Source: Nemopilema nomurai (taxonomy: Eukaryota > Cnidaria > Scyphozoa > Rhizostomeae > Rhizostomatidae). Taken from it: a DNA stretch of 64,000 bases. How positions within the stretch are numbered: position 1 is the stretch's first letter; each line of letters starts with the position of its first letter. The stretch lies in contig ML133456.1 in assembly GCA_003864495.1 (NCBI GenBank), positions 745,255 to 809,254 on the forward strand, given 5' to 3'. Below are positions 29,174-61,329 of this stretch, piece by piece. Made by a program: the position numbers and the translations under genes. The notes under the pieces are model-generated. The model had not been told where the DNA came from and did not search any database. It saw only the letters and a list, made by a program, of their open reading frames with translations.

Positions 29174-32100
29174 ACTCCTTCACGAGGTCAAGAGCATTGA
29201 TATTGCACTTTATTGCCTCTGAAACCGACATGCTTGAGTCATTAATGCACCAATATATAAATCATTCTTTCGTCTGTTCTAGTAACGGTGTAGTAGCTCG
29301 CATCTATTCTGAGCAACACGTGATAAGTTGCCTATGTTACCGCATTGATGTTTCCACTCAACGGGGACACTTCTTGTCTTATGTCATACTTCTAAAAGTC
29401 AAAACAAGGCTTCGACCACAGTGGCAAATCGTATATCAAAGTAGGTCAGGATGACGTCGAAGTGTCTTGCGCCTGTACATAGTTGCCGGTGCTCTGCAAC
29501 TGGCTACAAGCAAGGAAGTGGTGTGGCTTCGACTTAAAGTGCTGGGTCATGATATTAACAAACGCAGCTATTCTACACGCATCACAAAGAGTCGGCCGGT
29601 CGGACATACCCACATTGGCATTGGCCAAGTCATTGTGTCTGTCTGATGATGTTTTGTTCGAGGCAAATTTTTAACGTGGACCAATTCTGTCATTGGAAAA
29701 TGAGATCAGAGGTTGTGTACAGAGAGTGGGGACAAGATTTGTAAGGCTCCTGTGAGTCTGGTGTTCAATGAACAGTGAGACATTTACCCATAGGCCTACT
29801 AGGCCAGGTCCACATGGCCTGGTTAAAAAACACCAGGGTACTTCGAAAAATATTCGAAAGGCCTTCATAAAGTTTAAATTGAGTAACATGGCACAAAATT
29901 TCTTATTATATTTTAAGTACCAAGGCCTAAGCAGTCCTAAAGGTGCCCTTGTGGAGAAATAAAGTTAAAAACTGTCGTTATAAATTCGAAATAGTGACGC
30001 TATACAGCACCTACACAGTTTTTACATGCTACCAATGGAAATGGTTCTTGAAACAAGCAGGGATTAATGAAAGATTTTTTTCTTTTAACTAAACCGACCT
30101 TTGGATGTTAGATCAAGAAATACCTCATGTACTTGATATTATACAATGTTATGGGGACAAGGGGCTACGTTTTTACAGACATCATTCTAATGCGTAAAGA
30201 CTTAAGATTCTATTTAAACGATGGAGACCCCACTCCTTGAAAAGGCAATACAATTTCTCAAGAGATCACGAGCCCCCGATGCTTCCTGTTCCCCAGCTCC
30301 TTTTGGCGGGAATCCGAAGTCGGATACCACAGTTTTATCCTAGAGAACAGCAGGATGGTTATGCAGAGGGCTAGTCTTCGATGATACTCGTTTCTGATTC
30401 CTCTTTATCGCTGCATCCGCGCAGGCTGCAATCAGACAGTGAAGTTTTGTTGTCAAAACCTCGAGACACAGATTTGGATTTAGCATGACCCTTGTTTCTG
30501 TATCCCTCTTAGTTGTCTAGGGCTAATGGCTATTTTCTTCCGTTCCCATAATATATAGCTCTCTACCTGCAATCTGACAAACCGCATTGCTTTTGATCCT
30601 TGGACGAATATAATTTAGGCGATGTTGAGCTGTTGTGAGGAAGCCCGTCTTCCAGTGTCACTTATGATCCACTGTTTGGCGAAACCCACAACCTTCCCCC
30701 TTTCCTTTGTGGCTTGAAGCCAATAAAGAACGCCTGTGACTATTCATTCGAATTCTTTTAGCGTGTGACTCAACTCTAACAACTAAAGTGTAATCGATTT
30801 CTCAGGTGTTTCGTATCACTAGCGGACATGACAACGAGGCTTCTCTGCTACCACGAGGTACGTCACGCTATGATAACGCGTCGAGGTTTTTCAGCGGCTT
30901 TTTCTTGCAACCAAAACCGCGGGAGATTTGCTATGGCTGAGAATGGAGACGATTAACTATGTACTGGATACAATACAGCCAAGCCAAGTGATCACATTGG
31001 ATAATTTGAAGCTTTTTGTTCGTAGTGGTACAGAAAATGTCCAGCTCAAGGTTAATAGTCAGATTTGGAACAGTTATGCTCCAGTATTGGTGCGAATTCC
31101 AACATGGGAAATATTTGGGGAACAAAATGATGGGGAGATGAATAGCGCATAGTGCAAAAAGCTTGGCACATACGCAAATCACCCGCACGAGGTAGCGCAC
31201 TGGTACAATAAGCTACTACTAAAGATACTTCCACCTTTGTTGTTTCTGTGGTTCTGCTTATAGCTGCTGTCATCAGTCGTCCTAAATTAATCTGAATTAC
31301 GTTTGGAAGCCAGTACCAAATGAAAACACATGCATCAGGTAACCATCAGCATACTAGTGTGTACATCATGTAATGGACTATGTTGGTGGCCTGGGACTGA
31401 CTCTATTATAGATTCATTGTAAAATGAAGTATAAGATGTAAACCCCAGGTCATCAAAGGTTTGTAAGATGTTACTTTAGGTTTCCGTAGTGATGACACCA
31501 CAAAATTCTTGTCTTGTCTTGTTCTTGTCATATCCTCTCAGAACAGCACTTTTAAACACTTCCAAATGTGGACAATACATTGAATGAGCTACAAATAGAT
31601 CGAGACCATAAGAACGTACGTGTTTTTCGCATAAAACCTCGCTAATTTGATTTCATTTTAAAACATTGGGAACTGGGTCAGGAGAACAGTAATTCGTTGG
31701 CAAACTCAAAACATCTAATGTACGGCCGGTAGCGATCAAAATGAGTTAAATGTAGTCAAAGATTGTGTTTTTCACTCGAGCTTGGTTTTCTTTTTAATGC
31801 GTAAGTCATTTCAAAACGAGGCTAACTTCATCACATATTTGAAGTTCTTTGTGCCTCTCATGAAATTTGCAAATGGTATAAAATGTCAAGTCGCTTTGAT
31901 CGGTGGTGAAATATTTTAGCTTTGCACTTGACAAACATAAAGGTATAGCATTGTCCTGCGTGATGGTTTACAAGTAATGTACAAAAAGTCAGAGCACACA
32001 CAATTCAAAAATTTCAAAATTCAAAACAGTGTTGTTTTAAAAGTGAGTTTCATCATTTGCATTAGCAAGGTAGATTTCAACTTGGCTTGGAGGATTTCTC

Positions 32101-33147
32101 ATTTTTCTAACCCTGCATTTTGCTGTAGTCGCCAGTTTCATAATATCCGTTAATTTCCTGTTTCGTTTTTAAATTTTCTGCATTCAGGTCTTTTGTAGCT
32201 AAAGGGTGTTTTAAGATTGACTCTTTATATTTATTTTTTATACATGATTTATTCACTTTACAGATACAGAGAATGGCACAATGATTTTAGACATCTTCAT
32301 TCAATGAAGCAAAGTTAATCTCAATTAACGCTATATAAAATTCTTACCAAAGTGTAAAAGATAACAGGTAAATTACAGGTTTCCCCGTATTTTCCCGTTA
32401 AAGGCTAGTATTTCTAGAAAGAGCATTTCTTCTCACAACCAGGTGGCTGAAAAGATTATTTAGACTTTTAATGCAATTAGACAGCCCTGTAATAGCTTTG
32501 ATACCGAACAGCTGTTTAATTCGTAAATGACAGGTTCCTAAAGAACATCAAAATTTTCGCATATAAATCTTTAGGAGCCATCAACCAGCAAATGCGAAAA
32601 GAGAAATAATGTTCCCTTGATTCTTTTGCTTTTGCAGAGTCATTTTCTGCTGCTGCCCATGTCTCTCTAATTCGTCTTCAATGTCTGGTTAAATTCAGAC
32701 TTTTATGATTTTCTCCATGTTTTTTTTCTTGTCTTTCAGTAGAGGTTTTGTTATAGATAAATGATTGAAATGACTTTCTTCGTGGCAAAGTTCTGTGCTA
32801 GTGTTTGCAAAATAACAAGAAGTTAAAAACCATTAAGCTATCTATGATAATCGTTGTCATTAACTGTTTGGTCACCATGCCTTTTTTGAAATGCACGTTG
32901 TTTACAAATTCAATGCATGTTGTTTACAAGTTTTTAAATCTATATGTTGAAATGTCTGTAACTGTCGAAAATCGAGCCTACCATTTTTTATTAAAAAGCG
33001 TCTACTCACATCCAGTGATTTTTCTTTTAAAATTACGTTATTGTGAATCTTTCGTACCTAGAAATACATTTCTGCAATTTCATTGCAAGTAAAACTTAAG
33101 AAATTGCGTCGGCCGTATCGACATATTTCTAAATAAAATTATGATTG

Positions 33148-33520
33148 CACGCTTTTTTTATAAGGAACCTACCTCAAGGCCTAGATCCAAAAGTTCCTTA
33201 TTCATATACTTCAAATCATCAGATTTTAGCACCAAAAGTTCCTTAATTTTCGCTGCACATGCCTTAGCACTTAATAGATAGAGGGGCGAGACAGCATATG
33301 CGGAAACTACTCAATGAAGCACTTGACACACGAATAGCAAACAATATATGAGAGTATTGGCTGCAAATGAAAGGAACTGGCTTTTTAGTTCTTGATGCTT
33401 GCAGTTATAAAAAATTTTCAAATCGAAAAGTTCCTTGGTGATTTCGCTTTTAGTAGTAAAAGTTCTTTAAATATTGTACATGTAGGTTCCTTATAAAGTG
33501 GTTCCTTATAAAAAAGCGTG
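33148..33520. mobile_element. MITE-like element with ~22-bp terminal inverted repeats
   Basis: The left end reads CACGC, seven T, ATAAGGAACC. The right end is its reverse complement with six T. Inside, the motif AGTTCCTTA or close variants recurs (about 33190, 33235, 33430, 33465), and a second TAGGTTCCTTATAAAG lies just inside the right end. The length of 373 bp and absence of coding sequence fit a non-autonomous DNA transposon. No clear target-site duplication was found, so the exact ends are uncertain. Confidence 0.65.
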
Positions 33521-34364
33521 TAGTGAGCGAAATTTCCAATTTTCTCGCTACTTTCTCCCTTAAAATTTAGCCAAAAACTCCAGCTAAACTTGCTAACCCC
33601 TTAGGCCAAGAAATGCCACTACTCTTTCGACTTCTTAAAACGTTTCTCGGGGCACTCCTTTATTGACCTTTCTCTTCTCCGTGTGACTACTTTCTTGTTG
33701 TCTGGGCCTCCCATTTCTCTCGTACCACTTGATCGACGACCAATCATACGGAAAAATAACGGGTCACATTACGTAACAACGAACTGCCCTGTTTGGAATT
33801 GTAGAATCTAGATTAGTACATTGAACAAGAATGTACATAGGTTAAATATGCTTTCATTATCGATGGAAAGACGCCAAGTGCGCGGGGGACATATTCGTTT
33901 TATAAGAATAGACAAAATTATAAGACGCCATACCTGCTTGCCTCTATGTCATAAAAATCATGTTCAAATCTACCTCAGTGGATCTGGTAGCCAATACTGC
34001 TATCGATATGCCTTTAAAATCTAGTTATACTGACAGTTGCTCCTCCTTGACATAACGAGGTACTTAATTGTTTTCTTCTCACTGCTACCCCCGTGCTGCA
34101 GGCGTCTACACTAATTAAAACCTTGCATCTTTTCGTATATCAATTGACGGGGGTTGTGAGTGGCTTCCACAACAGCATGCTGAGACGTACTTTGTGAATA
34201 TTTGCTCAAGACTTCCTAGTAGCACTAGGTGACGCGATCTATTAACCAAGCGGTAATCCCCCTGTGCAATCACCAAGAGCTTAGATGTCTTTTCGAACTG
34301 AAACAGAGTTTTCGTAGAAACCACTGCTGTTTCTGCTCGATATACAATTACTGCATATCACACC

Positions 34365-55043
<20,679 letters not shown>

Positions 55044-55071
55044 GTGCAATAATGTCTGACCAGGGAGCTCG

Positions 55072-55201
55072 CATAGTTGTTACTCTGTGTTTTTCCTTTT
55101 TAGAGCAAAACTTATGTATTTGATTCCTTGACCTCACATAGTTGTTAATCTGTGTTTTCCCTTTTTAAAGCAAAGCTGGTGTATTTCATTTCTTGACCGC
55201 A
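55072..55201 (+). repeat. 65-bp tandem duplication in receptor 3' UTR
   Basis: Two copies (55072-55136 and 55137-55201) starting CATAGTTGTTA and sharing TCTGTGTTTT, CCTTTTTA and TTCCTTGACC or close variants. Divergence shows the duplication is not recent. Both copies lie upstream of the AATAAA. Confidence 0.8.
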
Positions 55202-55216
55202 ACGTGCACAATTCTA

Positions 55217-55222
55217 AATAAA
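55217..55222 (+). terminator. Poly-A signal AATAAA of the receptor gene
   Basis: Canonical hexamer about 175 bp after the receptor stop codon, in an A-rich context (CTAAATAAAAAATAG). Confidence 0.6.
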
Positions 55223-55912
55223 AAATAGCTTGTGATTTGTTAACACTGTATAGAATAATCATGAAACATTGATCATTTTTTTGTTAAAATGATAATGGAT
55301 ATAAATTTGTCTAGAATGTCTTATTTTCTCATTAGAAGCTGGAATTCTAACTAGATAAATCACAGGGATTTTACTACTTCAAATGTTTTCGCATTGCTGC
55401 ACTTTGAACAGTACTGTACGAGCCATGCGCATTGATTGCCACTGTCTTATTGATGAAGAGTATTGTGATACTACATGTAAGTGTTAACTCCTTAATTTTG
55501 CGTTGGTTGTAATTTTTCTATTCTTGTTGTATCGAAAGTACAGCGTTTCTAAAAAGTTTGATTACGAATTGATCGGTGGAAAATCGTCCAATGAAATTAC
55601 CCACATGTGTATTTGTATATACTTAACAAGATAACAGTTATAAAGTACTGAAACTTTTTTATTCGTGACTCATTGCTTGATTACCATACTTGAAATTGTT
55701 CGCTGTATGTTGTACAACTCTCGCGGGAAGACACGAATTTTTTCTTGTCATCAGCTCTTCTCTTGTCAGTGGTCTCGAATTCGTAATCAAGCGTGACCTC
55801 GTTTTCGAATTGATAGTGTGGCCTAAGGCCCGAAAATCCATTTGTGTGCGAAGAAAAGGATCGAAAATGAACAAGAAGAGTGGTGCTTTTTAAGCAAGAC
55901 GGTGCAATAAAG

Positions 55913-58720
55913 ATGCCTCAATGTGCAGACTGCTTCGTGGAAACATGCCAGATGTGGCGGAAAACGATAAGAGGACTGACTGTGTGTAATGTGTGCCATT
56001 TGAAGCGGGTCAAGTCAGAGCAAAATTCATCTGCCGCTTCCCGGCAGAAAGAGAAGGGAAAGGAAACTCTGAGGCAATCTTCAAGGAAAAGTAAGCCATC
56101 AAGTAAAGCTGCCAAGCTAAGCAATGGAAAGTGTTTGGATAGGGGGACCAAAGTGCCTGGTTTTAAAAATAGAAAGGCCTTGTCAAAGAAAAAGGTGCTT
56201 CTTCCAGACCACTTATAATTTGCAATTTGTTTTCAGTTCAACTTAATGTACAATAAAAGGTACTTCGAAAAATGAATGATATCTCAAAAGAAAGAACATA
56301 CGTAGAGCTTTCTCGACCAGTTTCAAGAGTGCTAATTTCAAGTTGGCGAGCAAATTTTCTGTCGTTTGAAGCTTATATATACAAAATGATACTCGTAAAA
56401 GTTTTCCTAGAAAATGGGAACTGGTTTATTTCATGAATTTTATGATCAAAAGAAAAGTGTAGTTTGTAAGCTAAGATGCTGTGCCATAGAATTGCCGGGA
56501 AGGCCTGAAATATCGAGGGTACCTACTGGTTGCATCCCTAGTGTCTGAAAAGGACACAATTTCTCCATTTCTGATGTGAAAGTTCAAGGGTGGTTAAGGG
56601 CTTTAGATTCCCATTTGAATTCACAATGCAATGCCCAATGTTAGCTTGGATGGGTCAAAATACTTCATTTCAAAGTATTTTTAATGCTAGCAGTGTTTCT
56701 GTGATCATTTTAAATCAACAACATTATACATGTATATTAAGGGAAGGCAGAGATCTCTCACTTTCCGCTGTGCAAATTCACAAAATTTTGTTCAACATGG
56801 GTAAAAACCCTTTGACCCTTTTCATGAACCAACTTTAACAGGGTTGAAACTGTTCTATAACTAGAACTCTGTCTTCTTTGAATTAACATGTGATCACCCA
56901 AAATGGTGTTTGATAATTCAAAAACACTTAGCAATATTTTGTGTAGGCAAGAATGTAGTTTTCTTGAAAATGAGAAATGTTATGGAAAACGAGGATGTCC
57001 AACATTCTCAAATTCAACTTGTCTAGCCCTGTATATGTTTAAAGGAAATAAGCTGGATTTTTTATGGTACATGTTTCCAAGCAGAAATCTCAAAACTACC
57101 ACCAAAGATATGCCATCCATGAACAATTGGCAAGCCAGGCTGAAAGTTTTATTTCATAAATTTGCAGAATTCTTTTTGTAATTGCTCTAATGATGTACAT
57201 GTTAAAGAGAGTGTCATTAGAAAAGAAAGTTTGTTTTGTATGTACAAAGGTGTATTAATAGGAATTAGCGTTTATTGCTATATTTAACAATACTTTGACC
57301 AGAGATGCATTTGAAACTACATCAAAATCTATCCATTTGGGCATGATGAACATCTGAATATTGTTATATGAGTATTTTTCTGCTCTACAAATATAGTAGC
57401 ACAAAAACATATTTGAGGAATGTGTGCTGTTCTATCTGACTAACAAGCCTTCTTGTAAAGTTCCACCTTTTACCCAATGTTTTAACTTATTTAGACCATT
57501 TTCTAAGTTTCCAACAGAATCTCATAAGAAACCTCTTTATATTTTTTAATTTATTGTGTCAAAACACAAGTTGGCTTATTGTGATCATTGAGTCATGCTT
57601 ATCTGTCATTTATGATCAGTATCAAATTCAACAACTTTTTGATCATGGTAGGACATGATAGTATAAATAAATATTGTTTATTGTTTAGCCAACCAAGTCG
57701 CCAATAGTAACTGCTGCTGTTGTTACATCAAACAGTATTTACCACAAGGTAAGAGAGCCTATTTACACTACAATTTTCATGTAGTATCTTCTCAGCAGCT
57801 TTACTAAATAAATGTGTAACTTTCTTAAGCTTTCTATAAATATATTTTAAAGGCTCTGTTATGAGTTTCATGCAATCAATCAGTTCCTGGCAATTGAATT
57901 AAATTTGAAGATTGAAGTATCACAGTGACCTTGAGATCCTCCCATTCTTTATATACCATAAGTCTGTCTGTCATGTAAACTGTATTTTTATATTGTCTTG
58001 TTGTAACACATTGTTTGTTGATTTAAAATTTTCCTTTTCATTTGTCAGGGTCTCCTCTATAAGGAAGGAGATGTGGTTTCTGTAACAGATATAAGCGGAA
58101 ATAAGTATTTTGCTCAAATAAGAGATTTACTTCAAGATGTTTTTCTAAACAAAAGTGCTGTTCTTAGCTGGTTGCTACCAACAGTTCCTAATCCAACAAG
58201 ATTTGACCCTGCAGTTTTCTTACCAGGTAAAAATTTTGTATACTTTAAGTTGGAACAATTCATGCGGTAATACAAATCATTGCTATTTTCTTGATGATAT
58301 TGCTTGACTAGATGTTGACCACAACACAACAGCCTTGAGCAATCTTCTTTCCAATATCTGAGCAAGCAAACTATGGATATGATGTCAATTGAGATAAGAG
58401 ACCTATCAATTAAACCAGTGTATGTGGCTGAGTTGTGTTATTGTACTGCATAGCCATACCCTGTTACAAAGTCATTGAAGCAAATGTAACCAGACAATTC
58501 TTTTTTCTAAGGTCCAGATGAAGATACTCCCAGACCAATGGAATGTTTAGAGTTTGTATCAAGAGCTCCCACCAATTTATTTAGACTGAGAACATCATAC
58601 CCGCCATACCAAAGGTCTAAACCAGATCTCAGCTCATTACTGACAGCAGCAGAAGATCTATTAGTTTCAGAAGAGTCACAGTTGTCTGCAGATGTGGGAA
58701 CAGTGGAAGAGTCAAATTGA
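55913..58720 (+). CDS. GATAD1: GATA zinc finger domain-containing protein 1
   Basis: Nuclear chromatin-associated protein; the family joins histone-modifying complexes at H3K4me3-marked promoters. Exons: 55913-56194, 57689-57748, 58049-58226, 58512-58720; 242 aa (human about 269). The GATA-type finger is residues 4-27: CX2CX17CX2C (CADC...CNVC). A Lys/Ser-rich basic linker follows. The conserved C-terminal part contains SIYHKGLLYKEGDVVSV, YFAQIRDLLQD, SAVLSWLLPT, FDPAVFLPGPDED and MECLEFVSRAP, close to vertebrate GATAD1. Phases join cleanly (0, 0, 1). The exon 1 donor is the least certain: AAAAAG|GTGCTT at 56195 is weak and a second in-frame GT lies slightly upstream. Start is the first ATG before the finger. 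Confidence 0.92.
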
Positions 58721-61329
58721 TATTTATTTATATATATTGCAAAGAGGTTGCCACTCTAGTATCCTAGATTTCTGCTGCAAGTATCTTGATATCTTGACAT
58801 TGTGACCACCTTGTGCAATGAAATTGCTAGTTCATAGCCATTTTTTACCTTAAGTATATCATGATAAAAAAGGAGCTATCTGTTTAGTTACTTAAATATA
58901 CCCAAGCAAGGAAATTATGAGATGGTACCCAGTCAAAATTGGATGAATCTTTTTTATTTGAATATACTTTCTAGGTAGCATCTCTAGCTGAAAAAGTGGC
59001 AAGAAATTTTTATAGTCCTAAACCATCAGAAACATCTTTCAAGGAATGTGTTATGCAAATGCTAATAACTTCTCTTCTGTAAAGTCATTTATGTAGATTG
59101 CATTTCTACCACATGCTTTGCAATCAATGTAGAAAGGGCATTTGTTTGTTTAATTCATAGACATCTTCTTCACATGTTACAAGTAGTGTGTACTTTTTAT
59201 TTTCCTTGTCAACTTGTAACATAGCTCAACTGTTATTATTTATTGTACAATATACCTATAGGTATATACCAATATCTTTGAAAGAAGACAACTTGGACTC
59301 CCTAGTCTCTTATACTAGGAGATTCAACATTGCTTTTTTATAGAAACCAGGCTAGCTGTTTTTGATTCGTTGAGAAAATTGATCTCTTTAAGCATGGCAT
59401 TTGTGATGATGATCATTATGATTATGATGACGAGGATGATGATGATTATGATGACGATGCTGATAATAATGATGATGATAGGCTTATTTACTCTTGAGTT
59501 GGTCTTTAATTTTTGTATCAAAAGTTGGAGAGTTCTAGCAGAAGCTAATATGTACAACAAAGAAAAAGATTGAACTTAATTGTGACGCTTTATGATTGAA
59601 GGTGTAAAACGTTAAGGGCTCTCTTTCACAAATCTGAATCGCCACTGCGAGTACGATTGTAAAAATCACAGTCTGCAATCAGTCATATCTCAGCTTCATA
59701 TTGTTTGTGTGGATCTTAATGTTGCTCTGACACTTCGGCTGGCGCGCCCGTTAAGTTCTTTGAGCATTTGATGACTTGCAAGAGGACACCTACCACTGTC
59801 ATTTGGCAGATTTTTCGTGCTGTTTCTGAAGTTAGCTTAACATTTTTGGTATGGCTGCACTGATTAATCTGCTTTAATAACGTTCCTTTCTTGTGGTTGC
59901 TTAAAAGCTTTTTGCCATTTGTTAAAACGTTCCTTTGAATTATGCATGAAATTGTCAACAGCTTTCAAAACACGACTGTTCACTAGCAGTTGTTCTGGAA
60001 ATAAACAGAAGGTTTCTAGTTTGCTTAACCTCTCAACAACATTAGTTTCTAGTAATACTAAACGTTGTTTCTCTTGAAAAAGTAAATCCCTCTAAATTTG
60101 TTCTTAAGTTACCAAGGTGTAAACCAAAGGGTTTTGACAAAAAGCACTGTTTCCTCTGCGTTACTGCTAAAACCTTGGCAACTTGACAAAAGTTTTATGG
60201 TTACCGAAAATTTCATCTTGAAGGATTTCGTAGTTTTTGTAGTTTAACTAATTTGACTTTCTTCTGTATGCTAGTAATGAACTAAAGTCTATTAATTACT
60301 GCTTCACATTAGTCCTTGAATAGGTGCATTTTCGGTCTCAAGTTTGCATTCGCGTCCATAGACGTAGGAGGAGGAGGGGGGCCTCCGAAAATGTCAGTCG
60401 GGCAAATATGTATCACATAATTCACAATGTGTTTTGATGAAACTAGAATCTTATAGATCTAGTTTGATATACAAAGATCTTTTCAGCATTCTAATTCTGG
60501 TTTGTGCTACATTACCCATTCGAGAAACAAAAAATCGAAACTAAAGCTGTAATTCACAATGTCTATTGACCTTCAAGTTGTTAAATCTATCTCCTTGCTG
60601 CTTGTATACAGTAATAAAACAACGACTTCTTGCTCATTCGGGCAGACAGTTTGCCGCCCTTCTCGAATCCAAGTGCCCCTACGCTGATGCCCATGTCTAA
60701 CATTTTAGCTAACTGAATGCTTGTCTGTTCCTCTGGTATGAATTTTACCAGTTATTCAAAATAGAGACGATTTTCTGTTTAACTGCCAAGTCGTTTATGT
60801 GCGACATAGCAAATTCTGTTGGTGCAGAATTATATAATGTCTTGTGCATTTGAGAACAATTCGCCAATACCTCTCACCCATCCAACCTGATATTCAATCA
60901 TTTATTAAGTTGATTGAGATTGCATTTATCTTCTTTCTTTCCTTTCCTTAGTGATGCTTCTAAAAAGCAGTCAAGCCTTTTATGCAATAAAATGTATGCA
61001 TGAATTTAAACTAGTATGACTTTAGAATTGTAAGAATTTTTTTCTAAACTATACATTTCATATTCTTCAACAATGCGCTTCTAAATTTGTTTACTCACAA
61101 TGCGATACTACATATTCTCTCATATCATAGTCAACAATTCTCTTTAAAATTAACTCAATAACAAGTGAATCGCTTCAAATAATTACCAAATCGATTTCTA
61201 TCAGTCCTCAAGTTTGCCTTCGGAGCAACAACCCTACCAAGGCACTTCCTCTTTCCTGCGCAGTGGCTAGAACAAAGAAAAACAAGTTGACTTTGCTTTC
61301 ACTAGCTGGCCGCGGAGCTGCACGAAAGG
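58721..61329. other. Intergenic region between GATAD1 and the AGAP gene
   Basis: About 2.6 kb with no supported gene. It holds the GATAD1 3' UTR, a GAT/GAC microsatellite (59403-59482), and a G-rich patch at 60362-60382. The last ~70 bp before 61330 is the more GC-rich 5' flank of the AGAP gene. Confidence 0.5.
59403..59482. repeat. (GAT)n-type imperfect microsatellite
   Basis: About 80 bp of GATGAT, GATTAT and GACGAT triplets. It produces spurious isoleucine/methionine-rich open frames on both strands. Confidence 0.9.

Larger units (their letters stand above)
26296..34364. other. Long intergenic region downstream of twist
   Basis: About 8 kb with no gene I can support. It contains the twist 3' UTR, one copy of a dispersed repeat (28971-29173) and an inverted-repeat element (33148-33520). 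Open frames of 60-99 codons occur but show no family motif, no consistent splice signals and AT-driven codons. One short stretch, 30806-30857, is flanked by a good acceptor (TTTCTCAG) and donor (GTACGT), but it stands alone. The 3' end is the 5' flank of the receptor gene that starts at 34365. Some regulatory sequence for twist is plausible given the isolation, but no specific site could be assigned. Confidence 0.5.
55044..55912. other. Receptor 3' UTR and GATAD1 upstream region
   Basis: The receptor stop (55041-55043) is followed by a 65-bp tandem duplication and a canonical poly-A signal AATAAA at 55217-55222. The remaining ~690 bp up to the GATAD1 ATG holds no supported gene. It should contain the GATAD1 promoter and 5' UTR; no TATA box could be assigned with confidence. 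Confidence 0.6.

Noticed and set aside
29155..29454. 99-codon open frame overlapping the end of the dispersed repeat
   Set aside because: No domain and it begins inside a repeat copy; codon use looks like background.
56590..57181. Two open frames of 82 and 92 codons in GATAD1 intron 1
   Set aside because: No similarity to GATAD1 or any family I know; phases do not help join exons 1 and 2, which already join in phase 0.
59324..59573. Isoleucine- and methionine-rich open frames on both strands
   Set aside because: Produced entirely by the GAT/GAC microsatellite.
60357..60689. Possible second hAT-like element (CATAGACGTAGG ... CCTACGCTGATG)
   Set aside because: Ends match only weakly and the flanking 8 bp differ, so the boundaries cannot be supported.
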